Source of the DNA: Membranipora membranacea
Lineage: Eukaryota; Bryozoa; Gymnolaemata; Cheilostomatida; Membraniporidae
Assembly (NCBI GenBank): GCA_914767715.1
Contig: OU612071.1
Span: forward strand, 13,871,493 to 13,935,492
Direction of reading: 5' to 3'
Length of the DNA: 64,000 nt
Within the stretch, counting starts at the first letter, position 1; each line of letters opens with the position of its first letter. The notes beneath the pieces were generated by a model, which did not search any database, was not told the origin of the DNA, and worked only from the letters and a program-made list of their open reading frames with translations. Positions 45,501 through 57,800 of the stretch are shown in pieces. The position numbers and the translations under genes were made by a program.

Positions 45501-47224
45501 AAGATGTTGATAAGATTTTGATAAGATTTTGATAAGATTTAGTTAAGATCTTGCTGAACTACAGATAAGATAACTCCCTCAACATCGAAGACTAGGACTT
45601 TGGAAGCTGGAAATTATTTAAACTCTCTTCTCATATCAATCCCTTGACCTCTTTGATTTGAGGATAGTGTGGTACATAGGCTTTTTTCCTTTCGCTTTCT
45701 TGTTGTTGATTAAAGTTGCTGTTGTTTAAACTGCCGTTGATGATTAAGTTGTTGTCAACCTTCGTTTCAGACTGATTTCTACTCAAGAGAATATGATGAA
45801 AGAAAGATGAAAGAGATCACTTTTAAAAACGTTGAACCAGGAAACTACGTTGTTCAGGTAACTGATTATTCTTTCCAGATCGCGATGGCGAATAAACAAT
45901 TTTCAAAAGGGCCTAGAACGTTTGAAGTTTAGGTCATCTCATTCTGAAAGTTGGTGGTATTTTTTTCTTTCTATACATTAGGTCTTATTTGAATTCCCTA
46001 TTTAACGATCCCACTTAAGTGCAGGTGGCTCGTATTGGATAGCACCCTACACCCTTGCCAATGTTACTGTCTAATTTTTATTGAATATGCAGAGGGGGAT
46101 CTTTTACTTGGCATGCAGGCCCACAGTAGACCTCCTGCATGTCAAATCAGAAATGACAGCCGGCGCCGGGATTAGAACCTGGATCATAAGATCCCAAGTC
46201 TTTACCCTTAACTGTCTGACCACTCCTGACTCTTATAGTATAGTATATCTAAATCAAGCTGATGTTTATAAAACATAAAAAGCTCTAGTGCCACTGCAGT
46301 ACATTGACTACTGAGGTTTGGTTGGCCCTCAGGTGTGATCTGACCTGCCTACATACAGACACTAATCCATCACAGAATTTGTAGCTTTGGTCTTCAGGCA
46401 ACTAATATTTTGGTGTCCATGTTACGGTATGTGGTGTGTGATTGGACCGGTCACCAAATCTTAATCATTATTCTTTTTTAAATCTTACAACTTTCTTTGC
46501 TTGCAGGTGAGGCCATGTCTATCTTGTAATCCTCGTCCTGAAAATGCACCTACACTCGATAACTACAGACGTTACAGCAATGATGTAATTGTAAAAGGTT
46601 TGCTTTCTTAGTTTTCTACCTAAATTGTTGGCTCAGTCATTTAAATACATATTACATATATACATCACAGGCCCGGAGTTGAAGGGGAGGCAGGGACGCT
46701 TTGCCTCCCTAAGAATGCTCAACAGAGTGGCCTTAAAATGCTATAATTGAATATTCCTTCCCTACTATGTTTCCTAAACTACGCTCCTGCCATGTGTGTT
46801 TTCCTATGACTGTGTTGAGTTATGAACCATGACTTATGATGGCTATTTGAGCCCCCTACCCCCTTCCCAGCACTCCTGCCAGGATAGTAAAGATGTATGA
46901 ATTTCCAAAACAGCCCAGAGTGTCATGAAGTAACACCCCATACACTTCAATGCAGATATTCAATTAATTAGCGCTCTATGGCTCTATGTCCTTTCTTTCC
47001 AAAAGTGAAACATTTGTTTTATTGCACTATTGCACTATTGTACTATTGCATTATTGTACTATTGCACTAATAAGAATCTATATAAGTGATTCTCTATACT
47101 CTTCGTTCAATGTTTGACATTCATCCTCGTTCTAGATAAATCACAAGTGATCACTGCTGAAAATACTAAGAGTAGTGTGGACCGTTACAGAAGGAACGAT
47201 ACTCTATCATTTACAAGATTATGA
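42522..47224 (+). CDS. secreted receptor-like protein A (IL-17 receptor ectodomain-like)
   Basis: Nine exons: 42522-42638, 43230-43266, 43446-43598, 43915-43964, 44476-44713, 45050-45279, 45771-45857, 46507-46597, 47136-47224. Phases agree and give 363 residues. Residues 1-20 form a signal peptide. Residues about 55-155 look like a fibronectin-III-type unit (RVTNLTVEL, VITWKTFSSL, ASQLEDGEYLAVV). A second similar unit follows with paired Cys (TITVRFDLGYRC, ITFKNVEPGNYVV). The order recalls the two fibronectin-like domains of IL-17 receptors, but there is no membrane span and no SEFIR domain. Such a product would be soluble, maybe a decoy or opsonin-like factor; that is inference. It is the tandem paralogue of gene B. 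Confidence 0.8.
43775..43865. repeat. hairpin element, CTGATTGGCT family, in gene A intron 3
   Basis: CAATGTGTTGTCTCTGATTGGCT pattern faces GAGCCAATCATATCAGAGCC, with ends TGTGTTG and CACACACTGGCTA. Confidence 0.55.
45340..45545 (+). repeat. 11-bp minisatellite
   Basis: About 18 copies of GTTGATAAGAT with single-base variants (GTCGATAAGAT, GTTGATCAGAT, TTTGATAAGAT) in intron 6 of gene A. Gene B lacks the array. Confidence 0.9.
45943..46380 (-). mobile_element. SINE-like element with tRNA-like head (minus)
   Basis: Matches 63518-64000 over almost all its length. On the minus strand it has an AGTGGTCAGACAGTTAAGG box A-like segment and GGTTCTAATCCCGG as box B, with a class II tRNA-like extra arm. 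Inserted in intron 7 of gene A. Confidence 0.65.
46669..46795 (+). mobile_element. TIR element, AGGGCCGTAGTT family (internally deleted)
   Basis: Begins AGGCCCGGAGTTGAAGGGGA and ends in CTAAACTACGCTCCTG. It lacks most of the interior seen at 56633-56860. In intron 8 of gene A. Confidence 0.65.
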
Positions 47225-47247
47225 GCTAGGACTTACACTGCAGTTAC

Positions 47248-47465
47248 AGGCCCGTAGTTCTAGGGGAGGCAGGGAGGCACTGCCTCCCCTTCCCGTAGAA
47301 AGCTAAATAAAATTGCCTAAAACAATATAATTGAATAATCGATGTCAGAAAAATGCTCCACGGCGATTGCAATTACTTATTATATGCCTTGTGGGAGGAG
47401 CTTACAGCACACTTCCTGGTGATGCTTCGGTCTCATTTCGGACTTTTGCCTCTGCAGTATATTAT
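47248..47465 (+). mobile_element. TIR element, AGGGCCGTAGTT family
   Basis: CAGGCCCGTAGTTCTAGGGG start, then the interior shared with 56633-56860 (GAAAGCTAAATAAA, ATAATTGAATAATC, GGACTTTTGCCTC). The right end is eroded. Confidence 0.65.
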
Positions 47466-47489
47466 TGGAGATTATAATATGATGATATT

Positions 47490-47640
47490 CTATATATTAT
47501 CTATCTGATCTGTGCTGATCTAGTTCGAGAAATCCATTTATATTCTGGAGCATAATGTATCAGACCAAAGGACTGCATTTTAATCTATTTAGTATCACTA
47601 GCCGTTGTTGCGATCAATATAATGTATACTATATATATAT
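47490..47640 (+). repeat. segment duplicated at 60655-60795
   Basis: Shared blocks include TATCTATCTGATCTGTG, GAAATCCA, GTATCAGAC-AAAGGAC and ATCACTAG-C-TTGTTGC. It lies 270 bp after gene A; the copy lies 1.3 kb after gene B. Confidence 0.65.
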
Positions 47641-48222
47641 TTAGTTTTTATAATTTAATATTTATATATATCAAAAAATAATAATTAAAATTATTATTAA
47701 TTTTTTATATATGTATATCTATAAATATTCAATAATAACAAATAAATATATATTAATATAAAAAAATTAAATATACACAATTTTATTTTTTACCTCATTT
47801 ATAAAATATTATGCCATTTTTTAGCCTTTATTTGATGCATGTTTTTTCCATATACAGCGGATAAAATATATGTTTCTCAATACATATTTTTGTGTCATGT
47901 GTTTGAGGCACCAAACTTTGCAGGAGTAAAAACATATGAAGCAAAATTGAACAAACAAGTTTCACAACATTTTTAGTTATTCTTGCCTATCCAATGATGT
48001 GCAAAGGATAGCCTACAATGTTTGTGAGGGTGAGCTGCAAACCCAATATCCCCATACCTTCATTATTTGGAAATCCAATCTAAATAGAAAATTGGCTTTG
48101 CAAAATGAAGAAAATAAATTATCCATGTCAAGCCGAAAAGATAGTGGATTCAACGGATGCTACCTCCACTTGCGCTTCCCAACTTCTCCACTAATTACAA
48201 TTTGGAACCTTTTTGCAGAGTT

Positions 48223-48985
48223 ATTAAAGGGCAACCAGGGTTTCAAACAACTTCTCATTGTTTAATAGCAGATTGCACCTTCTGCATTGGGAAAAAGACA
48301 AAATGTAATTCGGATGATAATTCAGCCAGAATTCTTGTGAAACAGTTCATCCTTCAGGTAGTCAAACTCAGCTAAAATAGAATACCACAGAGCAGTTTCC
48401 TGTTCCTGTTATTATTTAGACTGTGCTCTATCATCATAACAGCAATGTCTTGGAACCTCCCCTAAACTGAAGTGTTACCCAGCTTAGAGTCAGCCATTAC
48501 TTTGAGTTTTGCACCGCGTCATGCACAAAGCTGATGCTGCCTAGCACATTCTATACTACCCATCTACGCATTGTTGAGAAACGGTGGTTGCCCTTTAAAG
48601 GGCAACCAAGTTTCAAACAACTTCTCATTGATGGCCATTGATTAATAGCAGATTGCACCTTCTGCATGGGGAAAAAGACAAAACATAATTAGGATGATTA
48701 TTCAGCCAGAATTCTTGTGATACATTTCTTCCATCAGGTACTCAAACTCAGCTAAAAGAGAGAATACCACAGAGCAGTTTCCTGTTCCTGTTATTATTTA
48801 GCCTGTGCTCTATAATTATTACAGCAAAGTCTTGGGACCTCCCCTAAACTCAAGTGTTACCCAGCTTAGAGTCAGCAACTACTTTGAGTTTTGCATCGCG
48901 TAATGCACAACGCTGATGCTGCCAGCACATTATTTGCTACCCATTAATGCATTGCTGCTGCACATTATTGTTTTTCTTTAAAAGG
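48223..48985. mobile_element. tandem pair of TTAA-flanked TIR elements
   Basis: Two direct copies of about 370 bp (48223-48597, 48596-48985) share almost every block. Ends are TTAAAGGGCAACC and GGTTGCCCTTTAA. At the junction 48586-48607 the ends meet in a perfect 22-bp palindrome. Small ORFs here are part of the repeat. Confidence 0.7.
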
Positions 48986-50289
48986 CAACCAAGGTTTCGC
49001 AGCAATGCATTGATGGGTAGTAAATAATGTGCGTTCCATTCATATATGTATATTTTAGCCCTAACCAATGATAATAATATAATGTCTTTCAGTCCAGCTT
49101 TGACCATTCACAGCTTATCAGTTTTATCTTATGGAGTTCTCAATGAATACCAATGTAACTAGCAAAATCATCTGAATGAATATGTGCCGTTCTGAATCTA
49201 GAAAAAAAGATCAACAATAACAAGATGAGAAAATAAAAGTTGAACTACAAATCGGCAAAAATTGAATTTTTCTTTTGGAGAAAATTTTAACAGTGTTACT
49301 GCAACAGGCTTAAAATCAGCACCCCTGTCACTGAAGTTTTCCGCCTTTCAATTGGATAGGGTGACTGTTCTTGAAATTGAGCAGGTAGTAGTGCTATGTT
49401 GTTTTATTGCTCAAAAGATTGGCTTTTTAGTAAAATCACATTAACATGGAGAGCTGTTTGGTGGTCAGTGCCCATGCTGGTTTAAACAAATAGTCTGGTG
49501 AAGAGAGCCTTGTGCGGAAAGAATACAATTTCATTCGGAGATATGAAAAGCCCTGGGGGATATTTATCAGAGTTTTTTGTCAGATTGAACTGAAGATAGG
49601 ATGGTTGTAGCACGTTATCAATAACTTTATTGTTGTAATAGAGAAATCTCAAAAACATTACATTAGATGGTGAGGGCGTTGCCCTCACCACTGTGATGAT
49701 CATCAACCTTGTCTCTGCACAGTAGGCACAGAATACTGGCTCTTTTCCTGATGTGCATATCTGTTACAAATTTTTAGACCATACGTAACCTGCGAGAAGT
49801 GTAAGAAGAAAAGCTGGTATTGGTGGTAACATGTTACAAAGCCTTGTTCCTTGCCCCACTCCCTGACCATATCCTCTAGGGCCCAGTGTAGGGGTTGGGG
49901 TGGCTGCTCGTAATACCATAGTTGTTACTAACTTTGTCACTGTATCATTGGTACAGAGTACAGACTCAGTTTTTAAAACCAAGTTACATCCATGTTAACC
50001 TTGTCAAATCCAAACAGCAATTAACACCACTGATCTAAAATGGAAAGACCCGGTATATTATTCGATGAAACCAGAAAATATAAACTTCCTCTCCCACTAC
50101 CACGTCAGTACCGTTAAACAGCTTATTAAGGCCATACTCCAATTTTGTTGTAATTGAGGAGACGAAAAAACCAACGCAAACACAGGCTTTCGCCATTGTA
50201 GAATCTGTCTGCAGTATATGTCTTATTAGTTAGACAGCAAGCCATCGTGAGTAACCAACAATTCATTAGTCTTCTCTGATTCTTATTTT

Positions 50290-50840
50290 AAGACTGGCAG
50301 GCACACAAACATCCTAGTTACCGAAATATTAACCATTATGAAATGGAGCAATGCAGCGGATGTATAAATCACTGCGTTTCCCAGCACCAAAGTGATTTAT
50401 TGACAAAAAATTATTAAATCCTTATTCATCTCCTAAGCCAATATATATTCTGATGTACAAACAATCTAATAGAGCTGTGATATAGCAAACAAACCGGATC
50501 ATTGAAGGTAAAAAATAGCATGTTGCTAAAATTAATTGCATCACAGTAACCAAAAGTACGCAATGAAGCCTTAACATCTTAATCCCTGTTAATAGTTTAC
50601 CTCATGTTATATGTCGTCATGCAATCAGTTGGGAATGAGAGGCAAGTTTATTGCTGCTTTTCAAACTGTGTTGGTTAGGAGGGCATTTTTCATTGTCAGT
50701 ACATATCTTTTCTAGCCCGTATGCCTTCCTGGGTCTCACCGGTAAACTATTTAGACTGTAAACTGGGAAGAGAAGATAATTGAATGATGTTCTAAGATGG
50801 TTGAAGGGCTTCCATGAAATTGACTCCGACAGTTTACCAA
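50290..50840 (+). repeat. segment duplicated at 62680-63140
   Basis: Shared over about 500 bp, for example ACATCCTAGTTACC, CTTATTCATCTCCTAAGCCA, AAAAAATAGCATGTTGC and CACAGTAACCAAAAGTA. It ends in a shared AATGAAATTGACTCC block followed by CAGTTTACCAATTA. Confidence 0.75.
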
Positions 50841-50844
50841 TTAA

Positions 50845-51055
50845 CTGCCTCCCCTAGAAAGCTGAATAAAGTGATCTAAAACCACTATAATTGAATAATC
50901 CATGGCAGACTCAGCTCCTTTGAGATTTCCATTTACCAACCGAACTTAATTCACCAAAACTGCTTTGGAGGAGCTCCCAGCACCCCTCCTAGTGATGCTT
51001 TTGACATGCCTCAGATTTTTGCCTCCTCTACAAGTTTCCTAACTACGGCTTCGAT
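50845..51055 (+). mobile_element. TIR element, AGGGCCGTAGTT family (left end lost)
   Basis: Starts inside the family at CTGCCTCCCCTAGAAAGCTG and ends CCTAACTACGGCTTC. Confidence 0.6.
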
Positions 51056-51730
51056 GATATAACTGATTTCAAGGTGTAGAAACTCAGGGTCTAGAGTAGG
51101 TTATCCCTCCTGCTACAGATAAACACTAAAATATATTTGACTAGGCTACCTTTGACCAACTGTTTTGTGATAGTTTCTGATGTAATAAATAAATAATAAT
51201 AATAATAATAAAACTAATAATACTAATAACTGTCCTAGTACAGCAAGGACTAGGCTAACTGTTTTACTGTTAGCAGAACATCGAAGGAGAGATTGCATAC
51301 TGTAGCAACTTCTAGACCCTGGGTTTTCGCACTTTGAAAATGGTTAAAGCATTCAATAATGTCCTGGTGCGAGTAAATTCGATTTTTTGTTGATTGCTAT
51401 GAGATTACATTGAGATGAGCAGTGGTTGATTCTTGCTTTCCTAAACACTTAAACTCTTCATTGTTTTTGATAATTGATTAATCGCTGACTCATGATGTTG
51501 GTACGACATGCCCCAGCACATCATCACACTGTTACATTTTGTTTATTCTAACCATTCAAATTATTATTTTTTTTGTAATTTTAACATAGTAATAGCCAAT
51601 TGTGTAGTAGATTGCTTATGTCATTGTATACAGTATATCCTGTTGTGATGTATACATGTTATCCTGTTGTGACGTGACATCATAATTATCGTAATATGCA
51701 TTTGTGGTGCAACATTTGTAAAAATTTGGT

Positions 51731-51738
51731 ATAAATAT
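51731..51738 (+). promoter_or_regulatory. TATA box of receptor-like gene B
   Basis: TATAAATA 99 bp before the ATG, with a downstream CAGCTGCAATTGTAGT block aligned with gene A. Confidence 0.6.
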
Positions 51739-51829
51739 TCAGCTGCAATTGTAGTTTCAGCATTCTGTACTCACAAGGTACAAAACTCGAATTCTAAATC
51801 CTCAAGTGGTTAAACTTATCTACTGTGAG

Positions 51830-54800
51830 ATGTTTGGACAGTCTTTCACTACACTGTTCTGTGCACTGATCTCGGCTTTGTTTGTTTCGGCAATAGCACA
51901 ACTGAGACAACCATGTGACAACTTTAATACTCCGCGGTCTGGACCGGTGAGTGTTTAACAAAATCCCTGCTGCTTAGCTGGTCAGTAATATATATATAAG
52001 TAATATGTAATTAATAATATATATAATAATATATATATAAGTAATTTTATTTAAGGTTTTTGATTGAACATTTTTATTCAATAAGTTCACCAACGGCTTG
52101 GTCCGCATGATTGGGGCCCATTTACGGCAATGTCTACACCTAATTGCTATCAGCATTTAGACAAATAAATAAATGTCCTGCCCTCTTGTAGGCTACAATT
52201 GGGTAAGCTCCAAGCTACAAGCCTTGAGTATTTCTGCTCTAAATCTCCATAAAACACATGTATATCATAGGCAGACCACAGATATAATAAATATAATTTA
52301 TGTGAGGTGGCTATAATCTAAAGTGAGATTTGTAACTGCGGTGTTTTTCAAATCCAATAATACCCGTTGTTTTGCTCCTTGTATTGCACAATTACTCTCC
52401 AGGCTGGTATGTTATGTAACTCAGTAGTGGTCACTACTCTCTAGTATACTTAATCTTAACATAATCCTTAAACGCTTGAGATTACATATCTTGGTGAGTT
52501 ATTTGACTGATGTTTGACACATTGTGATTGATAGGGTGATTAGACACTCTCTGGATGAACGCAATCAATCACTATGATGCCATTATTGATTGATTAATTG
52601 AAAAATTATCTCTTTGCTAATCTTAACGCAGACAAATCATGTGTGTATACCTGTATACCCTATTCTAGTGTTACCCTGGCTGCTATATAATGTGTTGACA
52701 CTGAATTGCTATTGGGTGGGAAGGGGACAACATTTATCAGCCCTGTTGGACATCCACGGAAGCACCTATGTAATGGTCCCTGGTATTGGCTGTCTCCCCT
52801 TCACCAACAGCCAATCAGAGCAATCAACACACTGGTTGTCTGATTGTGATAAACATCTTTGCAATCACCTGTCTCAAATAAGATATGCAATGATTAGAAC
52901 ATGCAACTTGAGTATTTGCAAACACTATTCTTACTAACAACCAAGGTCAAGTTTATTAAACACTATGGCTCTATGCCTCGAATGAGTGGTCCGCTCTGTT
53001 TTTGAATTATGAATGCTAACAATTTCCATGATGGAAAAACATAAAAAAAACATCTGCCGCGGCCGGGACTCGATCTCGGGTCTCCCGCGACAATAACCTT
53101 TGAAGGCATTGTGTGCAAGCATGCTAACAATTTGTCAAAAGGTATATGTTTTCGCATCAAAAATGTCGTTCGGTACAAGCGGAAATGGATTTAAATTCCC
53201 ATGGATCGATAACTCCCGAAATCCTCCCGAAATCGCAACCTGGGAACATAGCGATTAAAAGGTTGGGAACGCCCCAAGTACGATCAATTTTCTATTATTT
53301 TTCTCATAAAGGATTGTATTATGAAAATGTTGCTTCGTGTCTGATGAGTTGACTCCTATTAAAACCTTTTATTTTCAATGAGACTACTACCGTCTAATTC
53401 TATGGTTCTATTTCAGGCTGTCCATTGTGAATTATACAGAGACGAAAGTAGCAGTAAGTAATTTTTGGGTTGTTATGCTCAATGCATCTTTGGCAAAGCA
53501 GTTACTGTGAGATACAAACTAGATTTTGTAGTCAATAGCTAATCCTAATTCAGTATAATGATGATGACTACTATAGCGCAGCTCACTTTATTCAAATCTC
53601 TTGGGACCACAACAATTTTTCCTCATAAAGCAGAGTCTGAATTCAATGACATGCATTGAGATCTGGCTGAAGGGACCAATCTCTTTGTCTGAATAAACAG
53701 GAGTTCTGAATTTAAAGTCTGAATCTGAATTAACCAGCTTACACCGTATTTGATAAATTGTCTATTCTTCACAGCCTTTTGTCCTACACAAGTTGATGAT
53801 ATAGCCCCAGTTCCTGAGAATGAAGCTCCGGACAGTAGGGTAACCAACCTGAAGGTGGAATTAAAGAACTCAGTTGGAGGAAATAAAAACCTTGTTGTAA
53901 CATGGAAAACTTTCTCTTCTCTTGCAGGTTCGTTTGTTTTATTGTTCAAAGTCTGCTGCAGCGGTTCTCCGATATCATTGAGAATTCACTGATTCAAATT
54001 TTGAAAAATAAATTTTGACTTTGGAATCTGAATTTGAGTTTGAATATGTTGTAGGCAAATAAACTGATTCAATCATAACGACCTCTTACCATTTAGTTAT
54101 CACTACTACCTTACAAAATGATAATGAGGCTTCTAAGATCACATTTGCTGAAACTCACATAAAATAATTTTCTTCGCAATCCTTTAATTGTTTTTAATAG
54201 CCTTTCACAACACATCAGGTCTTCAAACAATTTGAAGGCATTCAGTAAACACACATTCATCTATTTTATGTCTAAGAGATAATAATTTCTATGTGTTCAG
54301 CCGAATGGTCTATGGCCAACTTCTATTTTTCTGTTTCAGTTTTTAATTGTTTCGCTTGCTCTGACACATTCGGAAGAAAGTAATTTTAATGATGATGATG
54401 ATGTCAATAATAAATGTTAAAAAACTGATATATATATTATATATACTATTGTCTTTCGTTTTACAGAACTGGGACGTACTAAAGGTTTCTCACTACAGAT
54501 ATTGAAGAAGAGACGGGTGAGCAAACAGTTTGAAATATTTTCTGTTGCTAGTAGAATAGAGTGTTGTTAAATTTGAAGTGCATAATTGCACCAAAATTGC
54601 CCAATCTTTGTCCTGCAAAAAATCTCATCGGCAAGTCTTGCCAGAACTCTAGCCTCCTGATATACCTTCAGAGATATAATTTTCACCATTGTGCTAATTT
54701 CTTTATTGTTTATTTTCAATTGGGCTGAGATGATGATTAAATCTTAAACACTCTGCAATCATATCTGATCCCTATTCCTGAATTTGTAAGGTCATCGCGC

Positions 54801-57800
54801 AATAATAACAAGACTGTGAGAGCGAAACGCTGAGTTAACGTTTTAATATAATACATGCAAACATTGCAACATATCTAAGTTTTTGGTCTGGCAGCCAGTG
54901 AGATCAGATTAAAAACGGCAAGTGAATCACTGGCATCCCAAAATTGACATTAAATCAATTGAATGTTAATTATAATATAGTGTATAATAGAATTAATGAG
55001 AAATGATGAATTATCAAATGTTCAATTATGAAATTTTCTTCTTACGGATAACCTTCAGTTCCAGGCAGATGATACGGGTGGACATGAATGGATATAAAGT
55101 ATAACCAAGTTTTAATTATACTGTAATGGTCATAGGTCTCAGTGCCTTTATATGTACCGTAATACCTCACCTATAAAGCTCATGCCTTATAAGTGAAGGC
55201 GCCTATAAGAGAGGAGCATATAGGCCCGGCTATCATTTGAGGCATTCTTATATCAAGGCTGAATAGCTCAGTGTGTAGAGCAGCTGCTTTGTAATCATGG
55301 AGGAAACAGATGTTTCGGGATTGAATTCCGTCAATATCAGTTTTTTTTTTCAAAGGGGTGCCTTATAGCTGTGGGGTGCTTTATAACTGGAGCATTTTAA
55401 TTTTTTTCCGAGGGAGGTGCCTTATAAGTGAGGTATTAAGGTTGTTTTATATTTGTAGGAGGTACCAACGAATATTCTTTGTCGTTTTCTGAGTATACGT
55501 CCTGCAGGCGGAGCTAGATTGAGTGTATCTAATCGTGGAAAAACCACATTTGGTTATAAACATCCTGCCTCCCAGCTGGAAGATGGCGAATACTTAGCAG
55601 TTGTCACCCCTTACCCTAAGCCCCTCTTTGATATAGATATACCAACCAGCGTTATATTCAATGTATGCAAGGGTGAGTTTGTGTTTTTATTACATTGTTG
55701 ATTACATTACAGCTTAGAATGATGGGTCCAGATCACACCTTTTGCTCCTAGGTCACAGCTAGTCACAAATAAACTCAAATTTTGGTTAATTTCTGACAAT
55801 ACTACAATTAAAATCGATAAATAGTTTTGACATCAATAACCATTTCTGTAAAATAATTGGAATTTTGGCCACTCACTTCATTAGGAAATTATTTATATTT
55901 GACAGATTGTGCTGATAGTATTACGTACCCAGACAAGACAGCTGTGTTCTCTTGTAATGAAGAGAAGCCGTTATTTGAAGCAGTATATGCTGAGGCACTA
56001 CTACCCAACACAATCACCATTAGATTCGACCTGGGTAACCGATGCACCACTGAACCCCACAAAGTATTCCTCATGGGTTTAGTTACAGGTGATTCGTCTC
56101 TCAGGCCCATCAGGAGAATCGAGACCAACGTGGTAAGTGTTAAATCATGGCAACTGATAATGTATTAGCGATAGCCTTCCCACGTTGAGGACCTAGTCTT
56201 ATGGATGCTGAACAAATTAGGGCATATCCACTCATAGTTAGGGATATCTTCTGCTGCATTCTCAAGTTATCAAGTAAAATGGATTTAACTAACAAGAATT
56301 TCGGGAATTTCTGATGTCTTTAGTAACTTATCACTATGTTTCTAAATGTCAATGTGGCAACGATTTGAGGCCCAATCGATACATGGGATAAGTAGTTAGG
56401 TTAACTTTCGCATGTTTTGATACATATTTTTTTGATTTGAACACATGTACCGCAATAAATGTACAAGGTGGCGTAGATGATTGGATAGCGTCCTTGCACA
56501 CAATGACTCAATAGAGATTGTTGTGGGAAGCCCGGGCTCAAGTGCTCTTTTCATTGATAATCTGGCAATTATGGCAATTGTTAGCATTCATCATAGATAT
56601 GCTAGTGGACCACTCATTCGAAGCATGGAACAGGGCCATAGTTCTAGGGGAGGCAGAGAGGCACTGCCTCCCCTAGAAAGCTGAATACAGTGGCCTACAC
56701 TATAATTGAATAATCTACGCCAGAATCAGTCCCTCTGGGACTTCTATTTGCTTATTATATGCCTCAAATTTCTCGGGGAGGAGGTTACTGGCGATGCCTC
56801 GGACCTGCCTCAGACTTTTGCCTCCCCTACCATTTTGACTAAACTACGGCCCTGTGGAACCAGAGTGAATGTAAGTTAACAGACCATCTTGAACATTTTT
56901 GTTTTAGACTGAAACCTTAGGTGGCTTCTATGATGAGAGGAAGATGAGAAAATTCACTTTTGAGAACGTTGAGCCTGGAGAATACTATGTAGTGGTAACT
57001 GATTCATTCTTTCTTCTGACATATATAAACTCACAACATGCCCTTGAACAAAAAGAGTTTGACTAACCTTATTCTGCAAATTGGCAATACGTTGCTTGCA
57101 AATGTGTTAGCAACGTGTTAGCAATGTGTTGGCAATGTGTTGACTATGCATGGCTGGTGGATGAGAGAGAGCCAATGCCAGGTCTCATGGATCTCTCCTG
57201 AAAATATCTATTGACATGATATAAAGAATGAAGTTAACTAGTTTCCCTTTCACTATATCTCAATATGTGCCTTCGATGACCTGGCATGGCTCCAATCAGA
57301 TCAGGACCCGCACTAAAGTTGACCAAAACCGCCGATTTCTCCCACATCATATCCCCAGTGCCTGTAATTATTGCGTTTTTAATCTGACCACAAAAATTAT
57401 GTGGGAAAAATTGGCCGTTTTGGTCAACTGTACCCACACGTTGTCTACTATGCTTGCGCTTACCTCACCAGCTTTAACTGAAACTATGTTCTGAGAAAGC
57501 TCAAAGTGATGATAGTTAAAGACAAGGAAATGCAACAAAGATAGCGTCACTGTCTTTCTGAAAATATTGCAGAGTCCCACAGTTTACCCCCTTCATAAAT
57601 TTTAATATGGAAATTAGGCAATATGAATGTTGTCTCAAAAAAAAACGTTTTAGCTAACAATGAGATGTAGTCTATAATTACAGTTTACCATTGAATAATT
57701 ATGTTTCACAACCCAAATGTACAGCTGAATATTATGTAGAGGAATCCATTGACCCAACAATATGGCTTTTGAGCAAAAACCAGTGCATTTTAATCCCATT

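Larger units (their letters stand above)
47225..51730. other. repeat-rich spacer between genes A and B
   Basis: No supported gene. Holds two AGGGCCGTAGTT-family elements, an AT-rich tract at 47630-47800, the TTAA-flanked tandem element 48223-48985, and segments copied downstream of gene B. Confidence 0.5.

Noticed and set aside
45340-45545. CRISPR-like regular repeats
   Set aside because: Direct 11-bp repeats without spacers in a eukaryotic intron; a minisatellite.
47999-48375. ORFs of 88 and 72 residues
   Set aside because: They partly overlap the TTAA-flanked repeat, and the sequence is repeated at 48598 with stops; not a gene.
53041-53125. tRNA gene on the minus strand
   Set aside because: Only the head of a SINE-like repeat with a copy at 56460; no closed cloverleaf.
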